A stretch of 64,000 bases of DNA from an uncultured delta proteobacterium (lineage in GTDB: Bacteria; Myxococcota_A; Polyangia; Polyangiales; Polyangiaceae). Below are positions 54,799 through 63,657 of this stretch, piece by piece. The notes under the pieces were generated by a model. It saw only the letters and a program-made list of their open reading frames with translations. It had not been told where the DNA came from and did not search any database. The position numbers were made by a program, and so were the translations under genes. The DNA lies in assembly GCA_903906315.1 (NCBI GenBank), contig CAIVJW010000216.1, positions 1-64,000 of the forward strand, read 5' to 3'. The first letter of the stretch is position 1, and each line of letters opens with the position of its first letter.

Positions 54799-56423
54799 TG
54801 ACACTCCGACTCCGCTCCTTGCGGCTCACCGCCACCGCAGCCGTGATGGGGACGCTGGTCGCCCCGGTCGCGCACGCGAGCCCACAGCCCATGACCCGCG
54901 ACGCCGTCATCGCGCGCGCGGCGGACGCGGTGGGCTACTCGTACTGGTGGGGGCACGGCCGCTGGCGAACCGATGGGAAGAGCCACGGATCGTGCTCCGG
55001 ATCGTGCCCCGGGTGCTCGCACGGCGGGTCGTATGGCGCCGACTGCTCGGGCCTCGTCGGCAAGGCCTGGGCCGTCCCCTCCCCCATCGCGATCACGACC
55101 GACGCGCACCCCTACTCCACGGTCGACTTCAAGAACGGATCGCAGCACTGGAGCTCCATCAGCAAGAGCTCGGTCAAGAAGGCCGACGCGCTCGTTTACA
55201 ACTCCAATGGTCACGGGCACACGTTCCTCTTCGAGAAGGGGGATCCGTGGGGCAGCGCCTGGGTCTACGAGTGCTCGGGGTGTGCGATCGGCTGCATTCA
55301 CCACGTCCGCGGGATCTCGTCGGTCTACGTCGCTCGACGGCGCGACCTCATCCAGGACCAAGCGGACAAGGACGGCGACGGCGTCCCCGACGCGAAGGAC
55401 AACTGCCCGGCGAACAAGAACGCGAAGCAAGAGGACGCCGACAAGGACGGCAAGGGCGACGCTTGCGACCCGGACGACGACGACGACGGCGTCCCCGACG
55501 AAAAGGACGACTGCCCGACGAAGGCCGACAAGGACCAGGTCGACAGCGACGAGGACGGCAAGGGCGACGTCTGCGACCCCGACGACGACAACGACGGGGT
55601 CGAGGACGGCAAGGACAACTGCCCTCGTGCAGCCAACAAGGGCCAGGCGGACACCGACGGGGACGGCCAGGGCGACGCCTGCGACGCGGACGACGACGAC
55701 GACGGCAAGGCCGACGCCGAGGACAACTGTCGCACGGTGAAGAACCCGGACCAGGCGGACACGAACGGCGACGGCAAGGGCGACGCATGCCAGGACGACG
55801 ATGACGACGACGGCGTGGTCGACGACAAGGATATCTGTCCGAAGGTCGCCGACCCCGATCAGGCGGACACCGACCATGACGGGATCGGGGACGCCTGCGA
55901 TCCGGACCTCGACGGCGACGGCGCGCCGAACGAGAAGGACAATTGCCCGGAGCAGGCCAATCCGACCCAGCAGGACTCCGACGGGGACGGGATCGGCGAC
56001 GCCTGCGACGAGGACCCGGACGGCGACGGGGTGCCGACCGTGGGGGAAGACGGCGAGTCGGACCTGTGCCCGATCGTGAGCGATCCGGAGCAGGACGATG
56101 CGGACGGCGACGGGATCGGCGACGCCTGCGACGACGACCTGGACGGCGACGGGGTCCCGAACGCGGCGGACGATTGCCCGACGATCGCCGACGCCGACCA
56201 GGCGGACCAGGACGGCGACGGGGTGGGCGATGCGTGCGACTCCGGCGACTCCGGGGATCAAGGCTTGCCCGACAATCCGGAGGCCGCGCAGGAGGAGCAC
56301 GCGATGACGGGATCGGCGTGCGGGCACCGACCGCCGGTCGAGGGCGAAGGCACCGGCGGCGCGGCGATCGTCCTCGCTGCTGCGGCGATCGGGCTGTCAC
56401 GTCGGCGCCGCGCTGGCCGCTGA
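54795..56423 (+). CDS. NlpC/P60-like peptidase with thrombospondin type 3 repeats and MYXO-CTERM-like tail
   Basis: 542 residues. Signal peptide 1-29 (VAHA). An NlpC/P60-like domain (about 32-180) has the nucleophile in GADCSGLVGKA (Cys84) and the His in GHGHTFLFEKG (His142), with many extra Cys. Residues about 188-490 are tandem calcium-binding thrombospondin type 3 repeats (DxDGDGxxDxxDNCP). The last 36 residues carry a single Cys (509), a Gly/Ala hydrophobic helix and RRRR, the MYXO-CTERM sorting layout. The protein should be exported, processed and held at the cell surface, where it may cut peptidoglycan-like peptides. Confidence 0.92.
   Translation: MMTLRLRSLRLTATAAVMGTLVAPVAHASPQPMTRDAVIARAADAVGYSYWWGHGRWRTDGKSHGSCSGSCPGCSHGGSYGADCSGLVGKAWAVPSPIAITTDAHPYSTVDFKNGSQHWSSISKSSVKKADALVYNSNGHGHTFLFEKGDPWGSAWVYECSGCAIGCIHHVRGISSVYVARRRDLIQDQADKDGDGVPDAKDNCPANKNAKQEDADKDGKGDACDPDDDDDGVPDEKDDCPTKADKDQVDSDEDGKGDVCDPDDDNDGVEDGKDNCPRAANKGQADTDGDGQGDACDADDDDDGKADAEDNCRTVKNPDQADTNGDGKGDACQDDDDDDGVVDDKDICPKVADPDQADTDHDGIGDACDPDLDGDGAPNEKDNCPEQANPTQQDSDGDGIGDACDEDPDGDGVPTVGEDGESDLCPIVSDPEQDDADGDGIGDACDDDLDGDGVPNAADDCPTIADADQADQDGDGVGDACDSGDSGDQGLPDNPEAAQEEHAMTGSACGHRPPVEGEGTGGAAIVLAAAAIGLSRRRRAGR
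55362..56255 (+). repeat. Coding tandem repeats (thrombospondin type 3)
   Basis: About a dozen imperfect repeats of 36-70 bases encode the DxDGDG...DNCP calcium-binding units of the surface protein at 54795. They diverge at the DNA level, so they are protein-level repeats and not a CRISPR or satellite. Confidence 0.85.
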
Positions 56424-56517
56424 GGGGGCGGGGCAGGAGGCCGCAGAGGCGCACGGCCCCGTCGCCGACATGGGGACCGTCAGGGAGGCGCGACTGCGCG
56501 TCGCCTGGTCGCGTTCG

Positions 56518-57081
56518 TCATTCGACGAGGCCGACGACCCGCTGCTGGCGCGCGAGCTCGACGGCCTCCTTCAGGCGACCGAAGATCTCCCGGGAGGCGG
56601 GCAGCCCGCGGAGCACGAGCTCCGGATCGGTTACGTCCTTGGTGAAGACGTGAATGCGCGCCACGCCGAGCATCCTCTCGATGAGGGACTGGTGGAAATC
56701 GAGGTCTCGCACCCGCCACAGCTGAAGCGTCTCGATGGTCTTCGAGAAGACGCCGACCTCGTAGTCGATCGTGCGGCTCGTGATGCGGTAGCGCGTGCTC
56801 ATCCGCACGAGGTGCAGCCGCGCGAGCCAGGGAAGGCCGACCAGGAAGAGGCTCGTGACGACCGCGCCGACGTAGGCCCAGAACCAGGCCTTCCAGCTCG
56901 GCGTGCCCTCGAAGATCACCTCGGCCGGGTGGGCCATGGGCGGCGCGCCGGCCGCCCGCGCGATCTCGCCGCCTCCGCCGCCCGACGCGTGCGACTGCGA
57001 TCCGTCGAGCATGCTGCCGCAGAAGCGGCACTTCAGCGCGGCGTCCTGGATCTGCTCGGCGCAGAACGGGCAGGCCTTCAT
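56518..57081 (-). CDS. Zinc-ribbon plus bacterial PH-domain (YdbT/DUF304-like) membrane protein
   Basis: 187 residues from the ATG at 57081. The N-terminus is a zinc ribbon CPFCAEQIQ...CRFCGSML (Cys4, 7 and a second pair near 19, 22). A Gly-rich linker leads to a hydrophobic helix (about 68-90), then a PH-like domain RYRITSRTIDYEVGVFSKTIETLQLWRVRDLDF. The order zinc ribbon, membrane segment, bPH2 is common in proteins of unknown membrane role. Convergent with the surface protein gene. Confidence 0.85.
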   Translation of the reverse strand: MKACPFCAEQIQDAALKCRFCGSMLDGSQSHASGGGGGEIARAAGAPPMAHPAEVIFEGTPSWKAWFWAYVGAVVTSLFLVGLPWLARLHLVRMSTRYRITSRTIDYEVGVFSKTIETLQLWRVRDLDFHQSLIERMLGVARIHVFTKDVTDPELVLRGLPASREIFGRLKEAVELARQQRVVGLVE

Positions 57082-57137
57082 GCGCGCGATGAGAGCCCAT
57101 CGCGGGGCCCTCCGCAACGCCGTCGAGCGGAACGAGG

Positions 57138-58286
57138 CTAGAGGCCGCGCACGCGCAGGTACTTCACGAGCGACGAGTAGAACGGCTTGTGGCGCCAGTC
57201 GTTGCCGAAGCCCGGGTCCTGGCCGAGGATCTGGCCGATTTCGTCGAGGTGGTCGGCGGGGATGCAGCCCCAGAACTCGCCCCAGCGCGCGTCCTTCGCC
57301 CGCACGAGCCCGTCGTTCGGGTACTGCGTCAGGCCCCCCGCGAGGATGGGCTGCGCGATCGCGAAGAAGGGATTGAGCGGGTCGAGCGTGCCTCCGTACT
57401 TCGCCACGAACTGCTGGGTGACGGTCGGCTTGCAATCGTCGCCGCCCTTCGACAGCTTGCTGCGACCGGCGATCGACGCGTAGAGCACGCCGGGCGCATC
57501 GGTGTACTTCTGGTTGAAGAGCGCGATCCCGGCGGTCGAGAACTGAGCGAGCGACTTCGTCACGCTGGTCGAGCTGCCGACCTGGTCCCAGATGGGCGCG
57601 CCGATGAGCTTCACGAGCTCGTCGATCACCCCCTGCGCATTGGGGTCGGAGACGACCTTGAGGACGACGTCGGAGACGGGTGAGCCGTGGTGCGGCGTGC
57701 CGACGGTCACGACCGAGGCGACGAGATCGGGGCGCAGGTGGGCGACGACGCGCGCGTCGAGGCCACCTTGCGAGTGGCCGACGAGGTTGACCTTGGCGTG
57801 ACCCGTCTCGGCGATCACCGAGAGGACGTGCTCGAGGAGCTGCTCGCCGCGCACGTCCGAGGAGTTGAAGGGATCGACCGTGGGCGTGAAGACGACCTCG
57901 CCCTCGGCCGCGAGGTGGTCCTTGAGCTCGAAGAAGTACGTCTCGAAGTCGAGGCCTGCGAACTGGTCGAACCCGAAGAAGCCGTGGGCGAAGACCACCG
58001 GATACGGCGGGCCGAGCGCGGGCTCGGCGCCCCCCGTACCGCCGGTGCCGCCTGCCCCGACTTCGGTGGTCGTCGTCGGGTGGTGGGTCGTCGTGTGCGT
58101 CGGGAGCGCGCCGCCTCCGCCATTGACCAGGCCGCCCGCGCCCTCGGTGCCTGCCGCGATCGCGCCCGTCTCGCCTGTCGATCCGCACGCCGCCGCGATC
58201 GCTACCGTCGCCGAGAGCAGGACCGCGAGCGGGAGCGCCGAGGCGCGTCCGGACCGCGCGTAGGACGAGGAGCGCGCTGGCTGCAT
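57138..58286 (-). CDS. Triacylglycerol lipase-like lipoprotein
   Basis: 382 residues from the ATG at 58286. Lipobox AIAAAC (Cys34), then a low-complexity Gly/Thr/His linker including PTHTTTHHPTTTTE, then an alpha/beta hydrolase: VVFAHGFFGFD (oxyanion HG, 101-102), nucleophile GHSQGG (Ser172), GTPHHGSP and a C-terminal catalytic His in PADHLDEI. This is the Pseudomonas-type family I lipase layout, usually secreted with a foldase; here it is lipid-anchored and no foldase gene is adjacent. Confidence 0.93.
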   Translation of the reverse strand: MQPARSSSYARSGRASALPLAVLLSATVAIAAACGSTGETGAIAAGTEGAGGLVNGGGGALPTHTTTHHPTTTTEVGAGGTGGTGGAEPALGPPYPVVFAHGFFGFDQFAGLDFETYFFELKDHLAAEGEVVFTPTVDPFNSSDVRGEQLLEHVLSVIAETGHAKVNLVGHSQGGLDARVVAHLRPDLVASVVTVGTPHHGSPVSDVVLKVVSDPNAQGVIDELVKLIGAPIWDQVGSSTSVTKSLAQFSTAGIALFNQKYTDAPGVLYASIAGRSKLSKGGDDCKPTVTQQFVAKYGGTLDPLNPFFAIAQPILAGGLTQYPNDGLVRAKDARWGEFWGCIPADHLDEIGQILGQDPGFGNDWRHKPFYSSLVKYLRVRGL

Positions 58287-58292
58287 GCGTGG

Positions 58293-58298
58293 AGGATA
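58293..58298 (-). promoter_or_regulatory. -10 box just upstream of the lipase
   Basis: Minus strand TATCCT, 6 bases before the ATG at 58286; the hexamer matches consensus in 4 of 6, without a Shine-Dalgarno. Confidence 0.55.
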
Positions 58299-58433
58299 TC
58301 GCAGGTCGGGCGCGCACCGGGCGACGACTCGCTCGGTGGAACACGAGCGGAATTCTGCGGCCACGACGTGAGGACACGCGAATTCGACCTGGGATCGGGC
58401 GCGTTTCGCGCTCTCCGGGGCCCCCGGGTCGGC

Positions 58434-58439
58434 TAGGGT
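58434..58439 (+). promoter_or_regulatory. -10-like box just upstream of the lipoprotein at 58448
   Basis: GC-TAGGGT, 8 bases before the ATG at 58448. Confidence 0.45.
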
Positions 58440-58447
58440 GGGCGGTC

Positions 58448-59206
58448 ATGCGCGCGCCGTCTCCCTCGTCGATCGGCCTCGCCGCCTCGTGCCTCGTCGC
58501 GATCGGCGGCTGCGTCTCGTCGCCTCCGCCGCCCGTGGCCGCACCGACCGAAGCGGTCGCTACCCCCGAGGTGCCGATCGCCCCGGAGGCCAAACCGGAG
58601 AGCGACGAGACGCGGGCGCTCCCCTCGGCGTGCGCGACGACGGGCGCGTCCAAGCTCTGCGTGCCTCCGCCCGCGTTCACGAAGCGGCTCTGCGGCGGCT
58701 CGTTTCCGACGGCGACGCTCCACCTGTTCCGCAAGGACTCGCCCTTCACGCGCGGCTGGGTGACCCGCACGGTCGAGGCGTGGAACGCATCGGGCGGCGC
58801 CGCCTCCAACGAGAAGCTCGAGCTCGACGAGGAGGTCGTCGTCGTCGTCCACCGCGCGGCCGAGGCCGGCGCGATGGTGGTCAGCGGCGCGAGCGGCGGC
58901 TACGACGTCCTGCGGTGGGACGGCTCGTGCGCGACCTTGATGGCGGAGGAGCTGACGCTGCGGCGCCCCCCGTCGCAGAAGGCGGCCAAGGTAGCCTGGA
59001 AATCGCTCGAGGACCCGGCGCAGGAGGCGATGCTGGCGGACGCCAAGGTCGCCGCGGCGGTGAGCGATCGCCGCAAGGAGTGCAAGGGCGCGACGATGGG
59101 CGACGTGTCGCTGAAGTGCGTGAAGGCCGACCAGAAGCTCGCGCGGGTGCTGGTCGACTACGTGAGGCAGGGCGGCGCGATCCCGCCCGCGAAGAAGCTG
59201 CCGTGA
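58448..59206 (+). CDS. Lipoprotein of unknown function
   Basis: 252 residues. Lipobox AIGGC (Cys22), Pro/Ala linker, then an alpha/beta domain with a Cys-containing start (KLCVPPPAFTKRLCGG) and a C-terminal KECKGATMGDVSLKCVKADQKLARVLVDYVR helix. Even Cys count suggests disulfides. This resembles lipoproteins found repeatedly in Polyangia; I cannot name a family. It leads a run of three lipoprotein genes. Confidence 0.8.
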   Translation: MRAPSPSSIGLAASCLVAIGGCVSSPPPPVAAPTEAVATPEVPIAPEAKPESDETRALPSACATTGASKLCVPPPAFTKRLCGGSFPTATLHLFRKDSPFTRGWVTRTVEAWNASGGAASNEKLELDEEVVVVVHRAAEAGAMVVSGASGGYDVLRWDGSCATLMAEELTLRRPPSQKAAKVAWKSLEDPAQEAMLADAKVAAAVSDRRKECKGATMGDVSLKCVKADQKLARVLVDYVRQGGAIPPAKKLP

Positions 59207-59253
59207 CCCCCCCGCGCGTGCACGCCGAGCGCATCCTCCGCGCCGCGCTCTGC

Positions 59254-59259
59254 TATACG
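59254..59259 (+). promoter_or_regulatory. Extended -10 box just upstream of the Cys-rich lipoprotein
   Basis: TGC-TATACG, 6 bases before the GTG at 59266; TATACG matches the consensus first four bases. Confidence 0.55.
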
Positions 59260-59265
59260 GGTCGG

Positions 59266-59703
59266 GTGAGGCTCAGTCGAACGAACACCGCTGCCGCGCT
59301 CGCCGTGGCAGTAGCCGCCGTGATCGCGGCGGCACCTGGCTGCAAGAGCGGCGCGGACCTGCGCGCGCTGTGCGACGGCGTCGAGCGCTGCATCGGCGGC
59401 AACGACCGCGACGTCGATGCGTGCGCCGACGAGGGTCGGTTGGGCGAAGAGACGGCGGACCTCAAGGGCTGCGGCGACGAGTTCGACGCGTACGCGAAGT
59501 GCGTGCTGGAGAACGGCGAGTGCACCGAGGCGCGAACGAGCACGTTCTGCTCGGCGGACGCCGATTGCACCGCGAAGGGGCTGCTCGCGTGCCGGACCAA
59601 CCAGTGCACGACGAAGAGCTACGGCCCGAAGGACGGCACCTGCGCGACGGAGAAGACAGCCTACGCGAAGTGCAACGGCGGCACGGGAGGCCTCCTGCGA
59701 TGA
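59266..59703 (+). CDS. Small Cys-rich lipoprotein (first of a paralogous pair)
   Basis: 145 residues from a GTG start. Signal with lipobox APGC (Cys near 26), then a Cys-rich mature part with spacing GCGDEFDAYAKCVLENGECTE and CSADADCTAKGLLACRTNQC. The next gene has the same layout (GCDDKWNAWADCAQAQGACVE), so the two are paralogues. Start overlaps: its TGA overlaps the next ATG by 4 bases. Likely disulfide-rich and periplasmic or outer-membrane. Function unknown. Confidence 0.75.
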   Translation: MRLSRTNTAAALAVAVAAVIAAAPGCKSGADLRALCDGVERCIGGNDRDVDACADEGRLGEETADLKGCGDEFDAYAKCVLENGECTEARTSTFCSADADCTAKGLLACRTNQCTTKSYGPKDGTCATEKTAYAKCNGGTGGLLR

Positions 59704-60290
59704 ACGCTCTCCCGAACCTCCGGCGCGCCGTCGGCGCCCTCCTCGCAGTCGCCACGCTCGGCCTCCTCGGGGCCGCGTGCAGCAAGTCCGTCCCGCAGGC
59801 GCTCTGCAGCACCATCTGCGACTGCGAGCACTGCGCGACGCAGACCGAGGACCTCACCTGCGCGGGCCTCGAAGCCCAGCTGCGCGTCGCGACCGACTAC
59901 GGCTGCGACGACAAGTGGAACGCATGGGCCGACTGCGCGCAGGCGCAGGGTGCGTGCGTCGAGACGAAGGCGACGTTCTCCACGATGCAGGCGGGCCACT
60001 GCACTCGGCTCTACGACATCGGGCTGCCGTGCGCGCAGACGAGCGAGTGCGGGGCGCTCGGCGTGAAGGGCGCGACGTGCATCTCCGGCCATTGCCAGAT
60101 GAAGCAGTGCGAGGAGAGCGGCCAGAGCTGCACCGTCGACGCGGAGTGCGTGACGGCGGAGGACAAGTGCGGACCCCAGGCGACTGACCTCGCCGCGTGC
60201 GAGGCGGCGGCGTCGGGGCACGCGAAGGCGGCCACCACCGGCGCCGCCCCGCCGAGCTCGCCAGGCGCGCCGTCCCCCGCGGGCGGCTGA
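59700..60290 (+). CDS. Small Cys-rich lipoprotein (second of a paralogous pair)
   Basis: 196 residues. Lipobox LGAAC (Cys27), then about eighteen Cys in CDCEHC, GCDDKWNAWADC, PCAQTSEC, ATCISGHC and SCTVDAEC patterns, and a Ser/Pro/Ala tail. The C-terminal Cys pairs look like the short disulfide repeats (EGF-like spacing) common on myxobacterial lipoproteins. Translationally coupled to its paralogue by ATGA. Confidence 0.8.
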   Translation: MNALPNLRRAVGALLAVATLGLLGAACSKSVPQALCSTICDCEHCATQTEDLTCAGLEAQLRVATDYGCDDKWNAWADCAQAQGACVETKATFSTMQAGHCTRLYDIGLPCAQTSECGALGVKGATCISGHCQMKQCEESGQSCTVDAECVTAEDKCGPQATDLAACEAAASGHAKAATTGAAPPSSPGAPSPAGG

Positions 60291-60309
60291 CGCAGCCGGC
60301 ACGGTCGCG

Positions 60310-61134
60310 ATGATCGGCGTCGAGCTCGGCTGCCTCGGGGTCATCGCGTTCTACCTCGGTGCACGCGCGATCCGCGGGGATCTCGCCGAGTTCGCCCGCA
60401 AGGCGGCGCTGCTCGCCTCGGCCGCCTGGCTCGGCGAGGACACCTGCATTCGACTGTACGGATTCTACTCGTACTCGCCGGCGTGGCACGGCGCGATCGA
60501 TCGGGTTCCGGTGCTCGTCGCGGTGATCTGGCCGCTCGTCATCCTGTCGGCGGACACGCTCGCGCGCGCGCTGCGACCGCGCGCGACGGCGGGCGCCCGC
60601 GCGACGCTCGCAGGCGCGCTCGTGGTGCTCGACGCCGCGTTCATCGAGCCTGCGAGCGTGCAAGCCGGGCTGTGGTCGTGGACGGTGCCCGGCGTGTTCG
60701 GGGTGCCACTGATTGGCATCCTCGGTTGGGGCCTGTTCGCGGGGTCCGCGCTGTATGCCCTCGAGCGGCTGCCCCGCCGCGCGGCCGCCGCGACGCTGGT
60801 GCTGGCGCCCCTCGCGACCCACGCGATGCTGATCGTCGGTTGGTGGGGCCTCTTGCGCTGGCTCCCGCGGCCACTGCCGGACCTGGGCGCGCTGGCCGTC
60901 GTGGCGCCCGCGTCCGCGGCGTTGACGTGGGTCATCACGAGGACGGGCGCGCGGGTGCCCATGGCCGAGATGGTCAGTCGGCTCGTCGCGGCCACGTTCT
61001 TCTTCGTGCTGCTCGGCGTCTACGCGCGGGAGGTCGGGGCGCTGGTGGCGTACGCGGCGGCCTTCGCGCCTCCCTACTTCACCTTGATGGTCGTCTCCTG
61101 GCGCCCGGCGCGCGCGACGCCGAGCGCGGCATAG
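60310..61134 (+). CDS. Multi-pass membrane protein, CruF/DUF422-like
   Basis: 274 residues, about seven hydrophobic helices. The blocks RLYGFYSYSPAWHGAIDRVPVLVAVIWPLVILSAD and EPASVQAGLWSWTVPGVFGVPLIGILGWGLFAG recall DUF422 carotenoid 1',2'-hydratases (CruF), where a Glu, a Tyr-rich loop and a WxW motif are conserved; the match is by memory and moderate. It converges with a UbiA prenyltransferase, which fits isoprenoid chemistry. No other carotenoid gene is seen. Confidence 0.7.
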   Translation: MIGVELGCLGVIAFYLGARAIRGDLAEFARKAALLASAAWLGEDTCIRLYGFYSYSPAWHGAIDRVPVLVAVIWPLVILSADTLARALRPRATAGARATLAGALVVLDAAFIEPASVQAGLWSWTVPGVFGVPLIGILGWGLFAGSALYALERLPRRAAAATLVLAPLATHAMLIVGWWGLLRWLPRPLPDLGALAVVAPASAALTWVITRTGARVPMAEMVSRLVAATFFFVLLGVYAREVGALVAYAAAFAPPYFTLMVVSWRPARATPSAA

Positions 61135-61141
61135 CGGCCGC

Positions 61142-62050
61142 TCACAGGCTCGCGCCGGGGAGCCCCAAGCCAATCCACGCGTTGTAGAGGCCGAGCAGCG
61201 CGGCCCCGACGAGCGTGAGCCGGATGCAGTCGGCGCTCGTGAGCCCGCGGCGCAGCGCGCGCTTGTAGTAGGCCACCTGGAGCGCCGGGGCGAGGATCAT
61301 CACGAAGTGCCCCCAGCGCAGCGCGCCGAGGGCATAGCCGACAGCGAGGACGAGCGCCGAGGCGGCGAGCAGCCCGTCGATGATGCGGACGGCGCCGCGC
61401 TCGCCATGGACGGCCGGGTAGGTCCGGATGCCCTCGCGCCGGTCGCCCTCGAGGTCGCGGAGATCGTAGATGACCTCGTAGCTCACCTCGAAGAGGAGGA
61501 AGAAGAGCGCCAGCGTGGCGGCCGTGGCGACGGGCACGGCCAGACCGCCGGCGACGGCGACTGGATAGGCGAAGAGGGTGATGACGAACCCGATCGCGGA
61601 GGCCGTGTTCTTCCAGAAGTAGAGCGCCTTGAGGCGAACGCGCCCGGGCAACAGCGGGTAGTTGTAGGCGAGCCCGAGCAGGTGGTACGCGACGCGAAAG
61701 GGGGTCAGCGCGGGCGCCCAGAAGGCCAGCCCGACGAGCGATCCGACGAGGAGCAGGAACGCGGCGGGCACGAGGACGCGCTTGTGCGCGGCCATGACCT
61801 CGGTGCCGGCAATGCCATTGACGCGATCCTCGGCGAGGTCGACGGCGCGATTGACGAAGTTGACGAGGAACCAGTCGAGCGCGCACACGAGCGCGACGGC
61901 GGGGAGCGCCCGACCGGTGAGGAACCGACCAAAGGTGAGGCAGCCGAGGGTCGCGATCGCGACGATGTGAAACCGCCCGAGGTGGACGATCTCGCCGAGG
62001 CGCAGCGGGGCGGGCGACGTCGGCGCGACGGGGGAGCTTTGCAGAGCCAC
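61142..62050 (-). CDS. UbiA-family prenyltransferase
   Basis: 302 residues from a GTG start, seven to nine helices. First Asp-rich motif NRAVDLAEDRVNG (a variant of NDxxDxxxD with Arg in place of the first Asp), second YDLRDLEGDRREGIRTYP. It transfers a prenyl group to an aromatic or other polar acceptor in the membrane; acceptor unknown. Its 3' end nearly meets the CruF-like gene. -10-like box 6 bases before the GTG. Confidence 0.88.
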   Translation of the reverse strand: MALQSSPVAPTSPAPLRLGEIVHLGRFHIVAIATLGCLTFGRFLTGRALPAVALVCALDWFLVNFVNRAVDLAEDRVNGIAGTEVMAAHKRVLVPAAFLLLVGSLVGLAFWAPALTPFRVAYHLLGLAYNYPLLPGRVRLKALYFWKNTASAIGFVITLFAYPVAVAGGLAVPVATAATLALFFLLFEVSYEVIYDLRDLEGDRREGIRTYPAVHGERGAVRIIDGLLAASALVLAVGYALGALRWGHFVMILAPALQVAYYKRALRRGLTSADCIRLTLVGAALLGLYNAWIGLGLPGASL

Positions 62051-62056
62051 GCGGGT

Positions 62057-62062
62057 CGACTA
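62057..62062 (-). promoter_or_regulatory. -10-like box just upstream of the UbiA-family gene
   Basis: Minus strand TAGTCG, 6 bases before the GTG at 62050. Confidence 0.35.
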
Positions 62063-62285
62063 CCCCTGCGCGGGCGAGGCGAGAACGACCTCGAGGCCCG
62101 ACGTCGGGGATCCCCCCCGATCCGGCGCGGATCCGGCCGGATCCACGCGCGGGCTCGACGACACCGCCGCGGGCGCGACGGCGGGTCGGCCGGGGCGCGG
62201 CCCCCCATGGCGCGTCGCGTGCTTGGCGCCGAGCCGGGCCGAGCGCGACGGCGCGGGGACGGGCTCGGGGAGAACCGACGTGGGC

Positions 62286-62705
62286 ATGAACGCCGAGCTC
62301 GTCCGCAGCTTCTACGAAGCCTGGAATCGACGCGCGTTCGCCGACCTCGGCGCGATGCTGTCGCCCGACGTCGAGTGGTACGACGTCGCGCGCGCCGAGG
62401 CGGTGCGGGGGCGCGAGGCCACGCGGAGCCTGCTCGGGAGCCTCGCGGAGGCCTTCCCGGCTGCCTGGGTCGAGCTCGGCGCCGTGCACGAGGTGGGGGA
62501 CGTCGTGGTCGCGGAGTGCACGTACACGCGCACCGCCGGCGGGCGCTGGCCGCGGCGACCGACGACGTGCGACGTGATCGAGCTGTCGGGCGGGCTCATC
62601 GTGCGGGGCCGCACGTACGCCGACGCGGTCCGCACCGCGCTCGACCTGGGCGCGGAGGCGCAGGCCGCGGACGCGCAGGCGAGGGTGGTCGCGCGGGTGG
62701 CGTGA
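62286..62705 (+). CDS. SnoaL/NTF2-like protein
   Basis: 139 residues from the ATG at 62286. It opens with the SnoaL pattern LVRSFYEAWNRRAFADLGAMLSPDVEWYDV, followed by AVRGREATRSLLGSL and a beta-sheet with VVAECTYTRTAGG. This is a single cone-shaped NTF2-like domain; in the family it may be an enzyme or a ligand-binding protein. The C-terminal tail is Ala-rich. Context gives no substrate. Confidence 0.85.
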   Translation: MNAELVRSFYEAWNRRAFADLGAMLSPDVEWYDVARAEAVRGREATRSLLGSLAEAFPAAWVELGAVHEVGDVVVAECTYTRTAGGRWPRRPTTCDVIELSGGLIVRGRTYADAVRTALDLGAEAQAADAQARVVARVA

Positions 62706-62735
62706 GGCGCGCGGGACCGGCCGGGCGCCGCCGCG

Positions 62736-63008
62736 TCAGGGCTTCTCGGGCACGTACTCGGGCGGCATCACCGCGCCTTCGCCGAAGAAGAACTTGTCGC
62801 ACTCGGTCATCCACACGCGCTGACCGACCTCGGACATCAGGTCGAGCCGGAACTCGTTGATGAGCATCGTCGAGTGCCGCTTCCAGAGCTCCCAGCCCTC
62901 CTTCGAGACGCTCTCGAAGAGCTTCTGGCCGAGCTCGCCCTTGAACGGCGGCTTCTCGAGCCCCTCGGCCTCGCGGCCGAGCTTCACGCACTGAACCATC
63001 CTGGGCAT
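62736..63008 (-). CDS. yggX: YggX, Fe(II)-trafficking/oxidative damage protection protein
   Basis: 90 residues, the exact size of the family. MPRMVQCVKLGREAEGL (Cys7, the conserved Cys), KGELGQKLFESVSKEGWELWKRHSTMLINEFRL and a C-terminal FFFGEGA are hallmarks. It protects Fe-S clusters and DNA from oxidation. GAGGAG lies just before the ATG. Confidence 0.95.
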   Translation of the reverse strand: MPRMVQCVKLGREAEGLEKPPFKGELGQKLFESVSKEGWELWKRHSTMLINEFRLDLMSEVGQRVWMTECDKFFFGEGAVMPPEYVPEKP

Positions 63009-63196
63009 CTCGGTGGGCTCCTCGTTGCGAAGCGCCGGCGCTGCCGGCTCGGGGTCGCGGCCTCGGTCCGCCGACCCGCCCGACGAAGCGCCGGGTGGTC
63101 GTACCGTGCTGCACGCCCGGGCCCCGCGTCAAGCCGGGCGAGGCGACGCCCGAACGGACGGAGCGCTCCGCGCGCCCGCGCCGAGCGAGATCGCGG

Positions 63197-63224
63197 TTGA
63201 CGGGGCCGCCCCGAGGCCTATGTT
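63197..63224 (+). promoter_or_regulatory. Promoter of ssrA
   Basis: TTGACG (63197-63202), 16-base spacer, TATGTT (63219-63224). Expected transcription start near 63231, giving a short 5' leader that RNase P would remove at 63245. Confidence 0.6.
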
Positions 63225-63244
63225 GTGCGCGTTCCGAGCTTCAC

Positions 63245-63590
<346 letters not shown>

Positions 63591-63611
63591 GAAATCCATC
63601 GAGCTACGTAG

Positions 63612-63657
63612 GGAAAACGCACTGCACCGGGCCGCGTTCGGGCCCCATGCAGTGCGT
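63612..63657 (-). terminator. Intrinsic terminator of the recombinase gene, overlapping its stop codon
   Basis: Perfect 10-bp inverted repeat ACGCACTGCA (63617-63626) / TGCAGTGCGT (63648-63657), with an inner GGGCC/GGCCC stem, followed on the minus strand by TTTT and CCC. The stem begins inside the stop codon of the recombinase at 63657, so the coding sequence ends in the hairpin. Confidence 0.75.

Noticed and set aside
55362-56255. Tandem repeats that could be read as a CRISPR array
   Set aside because: They are imperfect and in frame, encode thrombospondin type 3 calcium-binding units, and show no uniform repeat/spacer structure.
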